This document shows positions 10,482 through 22,222 of a DNA stretch of 64,000 nucleotides, in pieces. The DNA is taken from assembly GCA_032358165.1 (NCBI GenBank), contig JAALGY010000033.1, positions 3,472,001 to 3,536,000 of the forward strand, written 5' to 3'. Both the position numbers and the translations under genes were made by a program. The notes under the pieces were generated by a model, which was given only the letters and a program-made list of their open reading frames with translations, ran no database searches and had not been told where the DNA came from. This DNA is from Diplosphaera chodatii. Lineage: Eukaryota; Chlorophyta; Trebouxiophyceae; Prasiolales; Stichococcaceae. How positions within the stretch are numbered: position 1 is the stretch's first letter; each line of letters starts with the position of its first letter.

Positions 10482-12305
10482 ATGCAGAACGCATCAGGTG
10501 AGCCGGCCGCCCATGCAGCAAGCTGAGCCCCTCGTCATGGGTGGTTGGGGCACTTGCGGGGCGTCAGCAAGCTTGGCAGTTTCCCACTGTGCAATGCTAT
10601 TTGCTAAGCAGTTGTGCGTTCCAGCAACGTCTTGCCAGGGTCTGACAGCGACCGTTGAACGACTTCTGCAGGATGTAGCAACCGCTGCGGGCGGCGGTCG
10701 CTGTTATACGCCATTGCTGCATTGCTGGCGCTGCTTGCGGCTTCGGGGACAGCTGCACAGGGCATCGGCGCCGGCACCACGCCAGTTGCGGTAGCGACTC
10801 CGATCAAGGCCGCCCCAGCGGCAACGGCAGCGGCGGCCGCCCCCGCGACGGCGGCAGCAGCAGTAGCGCCGGCGACCCCCGCCGCCACAGCCACGCCCGG
10901 CGACGTGGCCACAGCAGGAGGTGCGATGCGAGGGGTTCTCCACCACTCTCTGCGGGTCGTGAGCACGTCCATGCTCCAGCTTGCGGGATGTGATGATGCT
11001 CTCTGGTATTGGAGGAGCGTACCTGCAAAATCGTCCTAAATTCGTGCACATGATACCCTCCAGGCGCCAGCGACTCGGGCACGGCCCTGTCCGGGGCCGC
11101 CCCGGCGCTCAGGACGCCCGCGCCCGTCGCCACGCCGGCCAAGGTGCCCGCCAAGTCCGCGGCGGCGGCGGCCGCGCCCGCGACCGACGCCGCCTCGATC
11201 GCCAGCGCGATCGGCAGCGGCGCCGGCTCCAGCACCGCAGCGGTGGCGCCCGCGGCCGCGACCCCCGCAGCGGGGGCAGCCGCTGCGGTGGCGCCGGCGG
11301 CCGACACCACAGCCGCCGGCGCGGCCGCCGCAGCGGCGCCGGCGGCAGACACCACGGCCGCCGGGGCGGCCGCCGCCCCCGCCACAACCACCACAACCAC
11401 CACGACCGCCGGCATCGGCGCCGGCACCACGTCGATCGCGCCCCGCGTCGGCGCCGCCGCCGCAGCCGCGCCGGCCTCCGACACCGGCAGCCTGGCGCTC
11501 ACGTCGCCCGTCACATCAGTGAGCCGTTGCACCCCTGGAAAGCTGTGTACCGTTGCACGTTTTCAGCACCTCTGCTTTGTGGACATGAAGTGAAGTACCT
11601 GCGCCGTGGTTGTGCGAGTTGATGCCAGCGAAGCAAGATGCAGGGATGATGCTGAGTCGGACGTTCACGATGGGATCAGAGCTCCGAGCACCGGCTGAGC
11701 GGCGCATTGTTGCTGTGCAGACCACCGGGACGGGGGCGCTGTCCACGGGCACAGCGGCGACGCCCACCATCTCGCAGACCGGCGGCGCCGGGACCAGCGG
11801 CACAGCCGTGGCCACCGGCGGCGGCGGCGCGGCCACCACCACTGTGAGCGCCGCCCATCCTGCTTCTTGCATGTGGCATTGCTCGGTGTCAGGTCTCGGG
11901 TTGTGCTGACAGGCGCGCTGGCAGCGGATGTGCCTGCTTGCTTGCGCCCACTCCTGCAACTGAAGCCGGCTGTCGCGGAGCTTGCCGACCTGCAGCAGTG
12001 ACCAGCTTGCAAGGGAATAGTGCATAGGGTGAAGCTCAGCGGGTGATCTCGACAGCCGGGGCTCCCGCAGCAGTATGAATCCTGCCCGACACTAAACTAA
12101 CACCAGAACCTGCTGCGTGCAGGTGGGCTCCGCCAGCACGGTGCCCGTCAGCAACAGCACCGGCTCGTCGGTGGACCCCATCTTCGCGCAGATCGCGGCG
12201 GCGCCAAACGATCAGGCCGCCGGCCGCGGCAGCCCCCCCGCAGCGGCTGCCGCCCTTGCGGCGGCCGCCGGCGCTGCCACCCTGCTGCTGGCGGCGCTGG
12301 CGTGA
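10482..12305 (+). CDS. Ala/Pro/Thr-rich, probably GPI-anchored arabinogalactan-like surface protein
   Basis: Exons 10482-10497 (only 16 nt: ATG and five codons), 10672-10920, 11064-11518, 11721-11843, 12123-12305; 341 residues, phases consistent. The N-terminus is MQNASG, then a Cys-containing stretch and a hydrophobic leader (RRSLLYAIAALLALLAASG). The body is almost entirely Ala, Pro, Thr, Ser, Val and Gly with many AP, TP, SP and VAP dipeptides, the composition of Hyp-rich arabinogalactan-type proteins whose prolines are hydroxylated and glycosylated. It includes a run of eight Thr at about 11390. The C-terminus is a small-residue region followed by a hydrophobic tail (PPAAAAALAAAAGAATLLLA) ending at the stop, as in a GPI-attachment signal. 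Likely location is the outer face of the plasma membrane or the wall. The function beyond a structural role is unknown. Confidence 0.68.
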
Positions 12306-13586
12306 GCCGGGCGTCGCCCGCCGGTCCGTTCCCGGGCAACGCCGGCATCGGCGCGGGCAGCGGGGCAGCGAGGGAGCACAGGTGTCTGTGCGGCTGCATG
12401 CGCCGTGGGCAGGACGGCAGCACAGCAGCGGGCTGCTGCCGCAGGGCACCAGCATCGCCCTGCCAACAGTTTGCAGGCATGCGGCTGCGACGCCGCCGTC
12501 TGCCCACCTGACGACGCAACAGTCGCCCGAGGCTCCTCAGCCTGGGAACCCTGGCCGCAGCAGCCTTGGCACTGCTGCAGCCAGGGGCATCCCCACAGCG
12601 CTGCTGTCCGTCTGCCTTTGTGACTGCATATTTGCAGGTCCCGCTAGACAGGGCGTCTTGCATGACCAGGCAACCTGCAGATGTTCGGCGAAGGTTCCTG
12701 TCCCTTGCCAAGTGCCAATCGCCGATTTTGTATCGACTAGCACAGCACTTGCATTGTGTGCGTGACTCGACTGAGCAAGTGCTGATGAGCTTTTGGTTTG
12801 CTGACACCGTGCACCTTGAACCATAAGATGGACAGTGCAGCAGCATTTCACGAGTGTTACACCACATCGATCGAATGAATCACAGCACAATATTGGCCAA
12901 TCATAAGCTCGGTGCACAGTCAGTGTGGTCAGTCAAATACTGTTTGTGATGCGCTACCAGCCTGCAACCATATGTCATCGCTTCTGCCCAGCATGCGCAG
13001 TGAACCTCGCAGCAGCAGCACGCCAGACGTGCGCGCAGCACAAGGAGCACGAAGCACGCCTCTCAAGAATGTCATTTTAGCTAGTGACAGCAAATCGCAC
13101 TGTCACTGGGCCACCCAAGCTTCTGCAGGTGCGCCCTGCTCAGGCCAGAAAAGGCGCACTGGCAAAGCGAGGGTCGGCCCGGCCGCCACAGCAGCCCTAT
13201 CTGAAGGTGCACAGCAAGGCGCCATACGTCTAGCTCTGGCTGACAGTGCTGACAAACGGCTGCTCCCTGTCATCACGACCCCGACCTAGGTATCTACAAA
13301 CAGCAGCGTCTCTACCATCTGCTGCCTCTGAATGCTCTCTATTGCGGCTCTGTCCGGTCTGCATGATCATGGCGTGGATGACTGCATGTAGGCGGGAGCA
13401 GCGCTGTGCTGATGCGCTGCGCTGACAAGTGGAAAAGGAGAATGCGCGTCCCGCTGCATCTGCTACAATGTGGCTGTGCGCCTACAGGGTGGGTGGCTGC
13501 CGATGCGGCGGGGGCGGGTGGTGGTGTTCGTACAGGGTCACACCAGGCTGCCGCTCCAGCGGCAGGCGGCGGCGGCAGGGTTTGAA
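12306..13586. other. Intergenic region between convergent genes
   Basis: Holds the 3' UTRs of the AGP-like gene (+) and of the CAP gene (-). I see no further exon-like sequence and no convincing polyadenylation motif for either. Confidence 0.45.
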
Positions 13587-14935
13587 TCAGCGGCCGACGT
13601 TGCGCTGGAAGTCGCCCAGGTAGTTGCCGGCGGGCCAGTACTGGCAGCTCCAGATGCCGCACTTGGACTTCCCGCAGCCGACCTTCTTGGTGCCCCGCCA
13701 CACCATCTGGGTGCTGCAATGTGCAGACGCCATTGGTGTCAGTGCATCTGCTGCAGATCAGCTCAGGGCGATCGCCCGCCGGGGGGCTTGATTTGCAAGC
13801 ACAATATGCATCGGTTGCGCTGCCTGTAATCCCTCTAGGCAGCTGCAGGGTCCCCTCTTGTCAGAGTGGCGGTGTCTGTCAGTGGCGGCAGTGGGGCAGC
13901 TCGATGCACATTGTGTCATGGAGCGGCACGGCGGTGGGGTGCGCACAAGTGGCCGGCGTTGGACTGGAAGGTGGCGGTGCGCCAGTTGTAGGCGCCGCTC
14001 TCGTCGGACCACAGCTTGATGGCCTGCTGCCAGTTGCTCACGCCCATGGACAGGTTCTCGCCTGCACGACGCAATGGCGCACGGTGACGTACGCTGCGCC
14101 TGCTCGATCCTCACTCACTACAAGCATTTGCACACCGCGCAGAGTGCAACGCAACCGCTGGATCAAGCAACAAGTCCAGATGAGCGTTGGAGGCCATCGT
14201 GCCGTGCCGCACCATAGTTTTCGCTGCGCAGGGTCGAGACATCGTGGCTGAGCTGGCACCGGTTGGCGCTTTTCTGCAGCACAACGGACGAGCCTGTCAC
14301 ATGTTGCATCCAGGGCAACGTGCTGGTGGCGCGATCGCCAGTCAGGCTGCATGGATGAGTCACAGGTGCTGAAGCAAATGCTGCCAACTGGTGTGCACCG
14401 TCCCGGGTCACGCGTTTGCGCACGGCGTGACGGAGTCCAATGAACGAACCAGCAACGACAATGCAGTGATGCATGTGCTGTGGCACCTGCGCTGCGTGGG
14501 CGAGGCGCACGGACCAGGTCAGCTTGCCGGCGCCGTAGTCGCCTCGGAGGGCGTTGTGCTGCGCCAGGATGACGCCCTTGGTCGCCGGGTCCCGCACTCC
14601 TCCAAGCTGTTTCTGCAGGACCATTTGAGGACGAATGTTTGGCAGATATGCAGCAAGTGACAGACAGCCCGACAACTTTGGCCCTAGGCCACCGGGAACC
14701 GTTGGCAGCCTATCTGCCGTGCAAAACGTGCAGGGATCGACGGAACATGCAACATGACAGTTCGGGGTTGAACACAGCAGCGTGCATGTATGCATGGCGA
14801 GGACAGAATGCGCGTGCATGCAGCCCTCTCGACAAACTGCACTGGCGCCACCAGCAAACCTCTCACCATGCAGTCTGCCGCGCCCGCTGCAAGAACCAGC
14901 AGCAGGACGACTGCGATTGCGCCCTTGCGTGCCAT
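13587..14935 (-). CDS. Secreted CAP-superfamily (SCP/PR-1-like) protein
   Basis: Exons on the minus strand: 14935-14867, 14612-14487, 14273-14213, 14061-13947, 13713-13587; 165 residues, all phases agree. Exon 1 (69 nt) encodes a 23-residue signal peptide (MARKGAIAVVLLLVLAAGAA). The rest is one CAP domain: helix 1 with ILAQHNALR (His about 42), CQLSH, SENYG/GENLS with the conserved Glu pair, the WSDESGAYNW segment, the signature GHFTQMVW at about 122-129 (His 123), and the C-terminal CGIWSCQYWPAGNY. The tetrad of two His and two Glu that binds a metal ion in CAP proteins appears complete. The length is normal for a single-domain family member. CAP proteins act outside the cell, often binding sterols or lipids; in algae the role is unknown. 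Confidence 0.9.
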
Positions 14936-16218
14936 GTCTACACTGTCGTGCAGCTGGATGTGGAGTCTGCACGGCAGAGAGGCAAGCTTCAGGTAGCACA
15001 GCGTTGTGTGTCGGTCGCCTAGGGGTTGCAACGGCGCGGTGCCAGAGTGGCGGGCCCGCGGCCGCCCAACAACCAGGTCAACGGAATCAACCGAATGCTT
15101 AGATCGTGCTGTGCGGCAGTGGCATCGGCGGCGGCCGTGCACACCGCCGCCAAGCCGTGTACGGTGCCGCCCAGCCCAACCGTGCACATGCCGCAGACGG
15201 CCGGACGGCTGGCGCAGATAGAGGCAGCGACGACGGGCGCGGGTGGCATGATGTTGGACCTTGAATTGAATAGTGCTGTTGCAGCGGGCGATCTGGCTTT
15301 TGCAGCCCTGCTACCCAAAGGTTACATGCCAGGATTCAGGGGCGTCATGCAAGCTGTTCTCGCTGCATCGCGGTCATTTGTGGGGGCTGTGATCGGTTTG
15401 TGCAAGCCCTGTGCCCTACATCACAAAGTGAAAGGAGGATGCTGGATACAAGGTGCGCGTACCTGTGCTGCGGCGGTGTGCGAATGAAACCCGACTTGAC
15501 ACGTGCGGTGGCTGCGGCTGCAAGATGGCTGGGCGATTGGTGCGACACTCCAGCGGCGGCAGCTTTGATGTGCGATGAGTATTGTGCATGCGATGGCGGC
15601 TGCAAGGGAGTGATGTTGCACAGCTACACTGACAAACTCGACCCGGGCCACAGATGTCAGACAACCTCGCCGCCAGTGCTTCGCCCCCTCGAATATGCCA
15701 GACCGACTGAGCCCGCACCGACAACTTCGGCGCTCGCCCTGTACTTCACCTGTCGCGCAAAGGCGGGAGTGTGTGGTGATGACAGACTCGGCCCCCCAGT
15801 TACGTCTGCTTAGTGAGCTGCAGCCACCTTTTACCGCCCAACTCGTACCCAACAGTGATGACCACAGCACCGCAGCTGCCACAATGGGACACCAGCAGCA
15901 TTGCTCCCATGCTCTCACAGGCCCTCCTTCAGTGCGTCAGCCGCCACATCCAGCTCGCTGGTTGCCAGATGGATCCGCCGTGGCTGGCGGCACCTGCACA
16001 TGCTCTGCAACATCAGAGGCGCAGCCACACTTCATACCCAACGCTTGCCCCCAGCCAATGCTGCAACGTGCTCACATGCAGCATGCACAGCCGGCCAGTG
16101 TTTGCAGGCAGACGGACCTGCGGCAGGGGCGGCCTGCAGCGGCTGCGGGGATTGTGCAAGGGGGGGCTGCCTGCTCCCTACAGCGACAATGGGCCCAGCA
16201 GAGGGTCATCTGACGGCG
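14936..16218. other. Region upstream of CAP gene, no gene recognised
   Basis: Should contain the minus-strand CAP promoter next to 14936. The rest shows only short open frames without paired splice signals or GC-rich third positions. Confidence 0.4.
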
Positions 16219-16775
16219 TCAGGCGCCCCAGGTGACGGAGCCGACGCCCTCCCACACGGCCGCCTGCAGGCCGGCGCCCTCCATGCCCAGCGCCTCGCCC
16301 CCCTGCACCGCAGCACCTCCCGGTTCAGCCTGATGGGGATGGTCCACCGCAGCGATGCCATAAGCTGTCCAGACGGTGTGCAGGAGTGATCGCCAGCCCT
16401 TTCGTCCCTGCACCACCATGCCTGCAGCCCAGCATTCAACGTGGTCCACTTTTGGCACGCCATGCCGGCAACGCTCAGCATGGAACGCTTGGTGCTACAG
16501 TCTGAAAACCGCCTTCAGGCTGCAAGCCCTCGCGCTGTGACGACTGCTGCGGAGGGCGGTGCCAGCAGTCCGCCAGTGCGTGTGGCTTCGCCGTGCATGG
16601 CAAGGCTGGCCCACGCGCCAAAGAGTGCTTCGCCATGCGATTGCGGTGCGTCTGACAAGATTCCGGTGTGGTCTGAAGTGCCCACCACAAGGCCGGCGCC
16701 ATCATCGTAGTGGTCGTAGAAGCCGCCACGCCGGTTGGCGGGACATCCCATCACGCGTCCGGTTGCTCTCGGCCG
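16219..16775 (-). CDS. Possible 3' end of an unrecognised minus-strand gene (two exons)
   Basis: Two exon-like pieces join in phase 0: 16775-16689 (29 codons, containing RRGGFYDHYDDGAGL) and 16329-16219 (36 codons plus stop, containing EALGMEGAGLQAAVWEG and ending VTWGA). Both are flanked by AG acceptors, and the first by a GTGGTG donor. Composition is coding-like, but I recognise no family and find no start. It may be a gene remnant. Confidence 0.25.
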
Positions 16776-16850
16776 CTGCTGGGCTGGTGCCCCTCCCAGG
16801 ACCAGCACCTGCCCGGTGGGAGATACAGAAACTCTATTATACAGTCACAC

Positions 16851-17330
16851 CTAAGAGACTGAGAGTCCGTCAGGATTGTTCTGTAGCATGCCAGCTGATC
16901 CCAGCTGCACGCCCATGGCTGCCAGCATAGCAGCAGGCATCTGAAGGCAGGAGCTCGTTCTGCTGGCCGAGATGGCGACATTGCTCACTGCTGCGGACGC
17001 CTTGCCTGAGGACGCTGCAGACGGCTGCGCTGCTTCTGCGGCTGCTGTGGCGCCTGGCGCCGACGCTTTGCTTCCGCGCGCCGCACCCTTCATTGCGGCG
17101 ATTTGCGTCAGCCCTCAGGTGTTCCCAGAGGAAATTGGCCAAGGCGATGTGCTGCGCACGGCGTACAAACGGCGTTGACCGTCTAGCGCACCTGTTTGGC
17201 AGGCTTCTAGGCTGCGCCACATCATGCCAGTCGTCCTCAGTTGCAGCGGCAACCTCCGCAGCGATGTGATTGTCCCACTGGTCTCGCGCTGCTGGTCGGC
17301 AGCAGAAGGGGCCAGGCCAAAGGCTTGCAC
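16851..17330 (-). CDS. Possible fragmentary minus-strand gene
   Basis: Exon-like segments can be joined with compatible phases: about 17294-17192 (MMWRSLEACQT), about 17120-17014 (AAMKGAARGSKASAPG, ending before a GTGAGC donor) and about 16946-16851 (AAMLAAMGVQLGSAGML, ending at TAG). More than one frame looks plausible over 17192-17400, so the model is weak. It could be a decayed gene or a set of random open stretches. Confidence 0.2.
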
Positions 17331-18341
17331 CAGCGTCTGAACCGCCGTCGTTTCCTACCCGGGCGGCTGCGGGCTGAGCAGCAGCTCTACCAGCATGATC
17401 GCACCGCTGCAGCTGGAACCTGGACCTGGCTTCCAACCCTGCAGACTGTCCACTTGCCGCATGTTGTTGAGCATGGCCGGCTGCCATGCAACGCTTGCGG
17501 AGCCCTGATGCTGTAGCAGCCGGCTGACTCACATTTGTGCCGGCGTCTGTGCTGCACGGGCAGCTCCTGATGTTGGGCTGCGGCTGCTGTGGCAATGGCG
17601 GGTCACGCTGTAGGGTTGCAAAACCGGTCGTTGGCAACATGGACACAGTGGCGAATCCGCGCGTGCGCCGCGTGGCACAGTTGCCATCTTGCTCGTGCAT
17701 ACGACACAAGTAACAGCACAGTGTGCGTACCTGCACTTTAGCCGCTGATCGCGGCGGCAGGCCGTGGTATGTTGCGGTCAGCAGGCTCAGCAGCGCAGAC
17801 CGCTCAGCTGGCGCAGGGCTGTCGCAGCTGGCTCCTGGCAGCCCACCTGCCTTCTGATCTGGTCTTGCACGTTTCCTGCAGCATGCAGGTCACCAATCGC
17901 ACAAAGCCCGGGCCTACAGTAGCGCATGGACGATGAAGCTGTGCATATGGGACGCGGAACACGTCGCAATGGCCGCCATATACCTGGGAAGGAAGCGATC
18001 AATGCTGACCTGAAGGCCTGACATTGTCGAACCCTGTATCACATGCCTGCTTGGTGAGCTTAGGTGTATTTCTGGAAGCCAAGGTGCTGATCAGCTGCAC
18101 ATGCTCAGCGAACAATGCCACAGATGTGACTCAAGCCTCTCAGAGGGATCGCTCTGTGCATTACAAAGGGCATTGCCATTCTGCAGGGCCTGATGCATCA
18201 CCGCGCACCTGGACTCCTGGAGTGCTGACTGTGACGCCAAAATTTGAACCTGATGAGCTGGATCCACGCATGCAGCTGCTCCGCTCCGGCACCTCTCCGT
18301 CTGCTGTTGTTGTTTCGAGATCGCAGTATCGCACGAACTAG

Positions 18342-18390
18342 TAGTTGAAGGCCGGCCAGTTGCGGTTGTCCCAGACGCTTTGGCCCTGCC
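18342..18390 (-). pseudogene. Isolated terminal-exon-like fragment
   Basis: Reads GQSVWDNRNWPAFNY then TAG on the minus strand, directly after an AG acceptor. The WDN...NY ending recalls the C-terminus of some carbohydrate-binding modules, but nothing else of such a domain can be found upstream. Probably a fragment, or chance. Confidence 0.2.
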
Positions 18391-19020
18391 AACGATCACA
18401 GCTGCGATTATCAGCTTCGCAACCTGCCACATCCGTGTGCGCAGACTCCTGCAGCAGCCACACCCCTTTGCTATCTAACATGCGAAAGGCGCACATGTAG
18501 GATCGCACTGACTGGTGAAAGGGTAGCTATGCGCCACAGCCGCTGCCTCAACCCTGTGGCTGTCGCGCCGGTGGCTGCTCTGCCAGTTGGTCAATTTCAG
18601 AAGCAGGCAGCAACGGCACAGCAATGGTGCAGTGAAATGTCGGGTGGCAGCTGGCAGACATTGGCAACCGGTGAGGTGTGTAGCCAGCAGTCAGCCGTGA
18701 AGGGGCCGCAGCTGCTGCCGGTCATAGTGGCATGCCGGGTTTGCCCGTGACCCATACAACGGCCACCGTGCACCTGGTGACTACGATAGCAACAATACGT
18801 GTAGTGCTGAGTCGGCGGCCGCGCCGGTCTGGCGAGCCCCAAATACAAGCTGGACAAGCGTGGCGTCGGCGGTACCGCCGGACACCGCCGGATGCGCGCG
18901 ACGGTGCGTCATCACATGCGCCTGCCAACACCACGTTGCGAGTGAGGATACGCACCGAAACCAGCGCTGCAGCGCCCTTGAAATTTACCGTTTGGCAGTA
19001 CCGGTTGCACGGAGTTGTCC
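18391..19020. other. Upstream region of the glycosyltransferase gene
   Basis: No gene recognised. It should contain the promoter and 5' UTR of the gene starting at 19021. Confidence 0.35.
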
Positions 19021-21552
19021 ATGCCGCTGCCGCGGGGTGCAGTACCATCTGCTACTGTGAACCGTCAAAAGTTGGCGATCTGGCAGGCGCGGCGGCGGTG
19101 GCGGGTGGGCCTCCTGCTGCTGGCTGCGTACGTGGCGCTGTATGCTGGCGTCCTCGACTGGCTGCCGCTGCAGCGGCGAGGCTTCGTCGCTACGGATCTG
19201 GATGTTGTCAGTGAGCGATGCCTTTCACCCACAGCCCCTGGCCCAGCAGTTGTGCGACATCACGAAAGCTCCCAGGCTCGCTGTGCTTCCGCCATCTGCG
19301 CTCCTGGCAGCTGTGCTGTAGCTGCATGGAGAACGTGGCAGAGTCTCAGCACTCTCATTAACAGAGGGGCAGCAGTCACGGTCCCAACCACATTGGTATT
19401 GAATGCCGGTCTGACTCCTGCAGGCGTGGCCGTGAAGCCGACGTGCATCAACCGGGCAGCGCTGGCAGCGGTGCGGCGGTACCTGCGGCCGCGCACCATC
19501 CACGTGGTCACCGCCACGCAGCCGCAGTGTGACATCTTCGAGTCCTGGGCGCCCAACATCCGGTGCCACCTTCAGGTACACCCCGTGCTGCCGTGCTCAG
19601 TTTTGCGGGCAGTCCTCACACCTGCCGACTGCGGCCTCCAGAGCAAGCCCAAGTAACAGACGCTGAGGTGGCCCCACGGCAGTGTGCAGGATGCGTTCCT
19701 GCCGGGACTGACGCGGCGGACGGTGGCAGAGGCCCTGGAGCGGCGCTTCGGCGCCAGCGGCAGCAGCACCTTCCGGGGCCGCGACCTGGCCGGCTGGTAC
19801 CTGCAGCAGGTGCCGCCACTGTGTTCGTTGCGCTGCCATATGCCCAGGCTGGCTTTGCAGGCCGCGGCGGCCTGCACCTGATGCAGTGTGCCATGGGGAG
19901 TGCAAGCTCAAGCCACGCGTCCACCTTAGCTTGAGCAGCAGCATGAGCAGCAGCAGTAGCAGCTACTATTCGTATGACCGCGTCTGCAGTTCATCAAGCT
20001 GGGCGCGGCGGGGGCGCTGCCGGGGCTCAGCCGCCACTTCGTGGTGTGGGACGCCGACATGATCCCGCTGCGGCCGGTGCGGCTGTTCCGCGCGCCGCGG
20101 CGCCGCCTGGGGCAGGGCGCCCCCCTGCAGGCGCGGCCGCACGGCGGGCCCCCACTCCGTGCTGTCGGCGTGAAAACAGCGCAGCAATGGAGGCGGATGC
20201 TGTGCCGCTCCTGCCGCGCCGACAGCAGCACGCACACACTGTGCTGTCCGCCGTCCGCAGCAGGACAAGCAGGTGAACGCACAAGGCGCACCCGTGCAGC
20301 GGGCTCTGTTACCAGCTGGGTTCATCCCGGTGCGTGCAGACGGTGGTGAATGTGGGCGGCGCCAGCGCCCCGGGCTATGGCGCGACCTACCAGAAGCTGT
20401 TCGGTGCCCCGCTCGCCCAGGCGCCGGACGGCTCGTCCTTTGTCACGCACTGGATGGTGGGCGCCGGAGTGTGTGTGCACCATTCATGATGCAGTGTTGT
20501 CCCCCATTGCACTTATGATTTTGGCAGCGTGCTGCCCTGCGCCAGCTCTGTTTTAGAGAGGAATCAGCAGATCCAGCACCCGCCCCAGCAGCTTGAGGCG
20601 GGGGGCACCTGCCCAGCAGCTGCCTCTGTGCCGCTGACCTGATGTTGTGGCTTGCCTTCACAGGTGGTGTACCAGCCGTACCTGCAGGAGTTCCTCAGCG
20701 TGGCAGTCGGCAACAGCAGCAGCAGCAGCACCAGCGGCAGCACGAGCGGCGCCAGCCCCGGCAGCGGCGACACCAGTATCGCAGCCTTTGCAGACACGGT
20801 GTTTGACGCCTTGTCGCCCGACACCCTGCACATGGGTGAGCAGCGCCTGTGCATTACATCAGCCACGTATGCAGCCCTGAACAGGTTCAGCCCTCTGCGG
20901 TGTTGCATCGACAGCTGTGTCCAAGCGGATGTTGCACAGCGACCCTGCAGTTGCAGCCAAAACTCTGGCCGCAGGAAAGTTCAAGGACAGTGCAGGCAGA
21001 AGTGCGTGCGCGTTCCAGCGGCACACACTCGCCAGTTCATGGCGCTGCAGGGTTCTCGGAGTACGCCAGCTACGTGTCGTGGGTGCGGCAGCGGCACCCG
21101 CACTCGCAGCGCCTCGCCCGCCGCCGCACCTGGCTGCGCTACGGCCTGGGGGGCGAGGCCGCCATCCGCGGCGCCCGGGCGCTGAGCTGGCGCGGCCTGT
21201 GCTGCCCGCCGCGCAGCGTGCTACTGTGGTCTCGCCTGCTGGGGTGAGGCCCAGAGTCCCTCACACTGCCCGGCGCTTTTGAAACCAAAGGACTGCAGGC
21301 TGCTGATGGAGTTGGGTCTTTCCAATGCCCAGAATGGCCTGTACATTTTCGCAAGGATGCGCACGCTCCAGGAGCAGACGCCCCTTTTCTGTATGTTGTG
21401 GCAGCACAGGCAGCAGCTGTCAGTGCAGAGTGGCGCTGATGGCCTGCTGTGTGCGCCGCAGGTACGAGTACACGGGATATGAGGCGGGGCATGTGCCGCA
21501 GTGTCAGTACAACAGCGACAAACACCAGGCCTCATATGGACTATCAGCATGA
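19021..21552 (+). CDS. Type II membrane glycosyltransferase-like protein (DUF6492-like)
   Basis: Exons 19021-19210, 19424-19575, 19690-19809, 19990-20169, 20340-20456, 20664-20835, 21051-21243, 21462-21552; 404 residues. A short basic cytosolic N-terminus (ARRRWR) precedes one hydrophobic helix at about 30-45 (GLLLLAAYVALYAGVL), a type II signal anchor typical of Golgi enzymes. The luminal part carries GWYLQQFIKLGAA, then HFVVWDADMIPLRPVRLF with a D-A-D motif at about 175-177, the DxD signature that binds Mn2+ and the nucleotide-sugar diphosphate in GT-A enzymes. It continues with VGGASAPGYGATYQKLFG and SFVTHWMVVYQPYLQEFL. This pattern matches my recollection of the DUF6492 family, for which donor and acceptor are not established. 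A Ser-rich insertion lies in exon 6. The exon 4 to 5 junction is the least certain. A wall or glycoprotein glycan role fits the neighbourhood. Confidence 0.75.
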
Positions 21553-21728
21553 AGCTGGGATAGTGAAGGGGACCTCCAGGAAGACATTGGGCGTGATGCG
21601 AAGAGTTTGGAAAAATATGACAGTCGTTGCTGCACAACACTCTGCTGCTTCAGGAAGTCATAGCAAAGTGCGAAGTATTGTGATGGCATGTTGAGTTTGC
21701 TGGGACTGCAGTTTTTGATCATCAATGG

Positions 21729-21733
21729 TTACA
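21729..21733 (-). terminator. TGTAA polyadenylation-type motif (minus-strand gene)
   Basis: TTACA on the plus strand reads TGTAA on the minus strand, about 490 nt past the stop of the convergent membrane-protein gene. If both this and the motif at 21776 are used, the two 3' UTRs overlap by some tens of bases. Confidence 0.35.
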
Positions 21734-21775
21734 AATGACAACAGCAAAACTAGGGTATGCACAGCCGGTGCATCC

Positions 21776-21780
21776 TGTAA
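21776..21780 (+). terminator. TGTAA polyadenylation-type motif (plus-strand gene)
   Basis: Lies 224 nt past the stop of the glycosyltransferase-like gene, a normal 3' UTR length for algae. Confidence 0.5.
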
Positions 21781-22222
21781 GAATGTTCAAAATCAGGACA
21801 GAGGCATACAGGGTGGCTGACGCACAAACAAGGAACCCGCCACGTGTGTCGAGCACCCGCAATGGTGCAAGTCGCCTTGGTGGAAACAACACAGACCCTG
21901 CCCATACTGACTAATAGACAGCCACTCCCGACCTCAACCATCAAGCGGTGCGAATCGAATGCTGTGCTGCTGTCATCGTGCTCGATGCTGTGCGGAGGCG
22001 GCGCCGGGGAAACCAGGTGCTGCGGACACTTCTGTGATCAAGCCCAGAAGCGGCAGTGCAAAGTGCAAACTTCAATGCTTTAGCGTCTTGGTCACCGTTG
22101 CCGCTTGCCAGACACGCCCCCATGACAAGGCAATATCCTGATCAAGGAGACTACCCAGCCCAAGTGGTACTGCATCTTGCCCAGTGTAGCAACGCTATAA
22201 ATGTGGTGTTCTTAGCCCACAT

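Noticed and set aside
10804..11532. 242-codon minus-strand frame, Ala/Val-rich
   Set aside because: Antisense of the AGP-like exons. No splice or start context.
16870..17736. 288-codon minus-strand open frame
   Set aside because: Poor third-position bias and no domain. Competing frames with splice signals overlap it; only a weak fragmentary gene is reported there.
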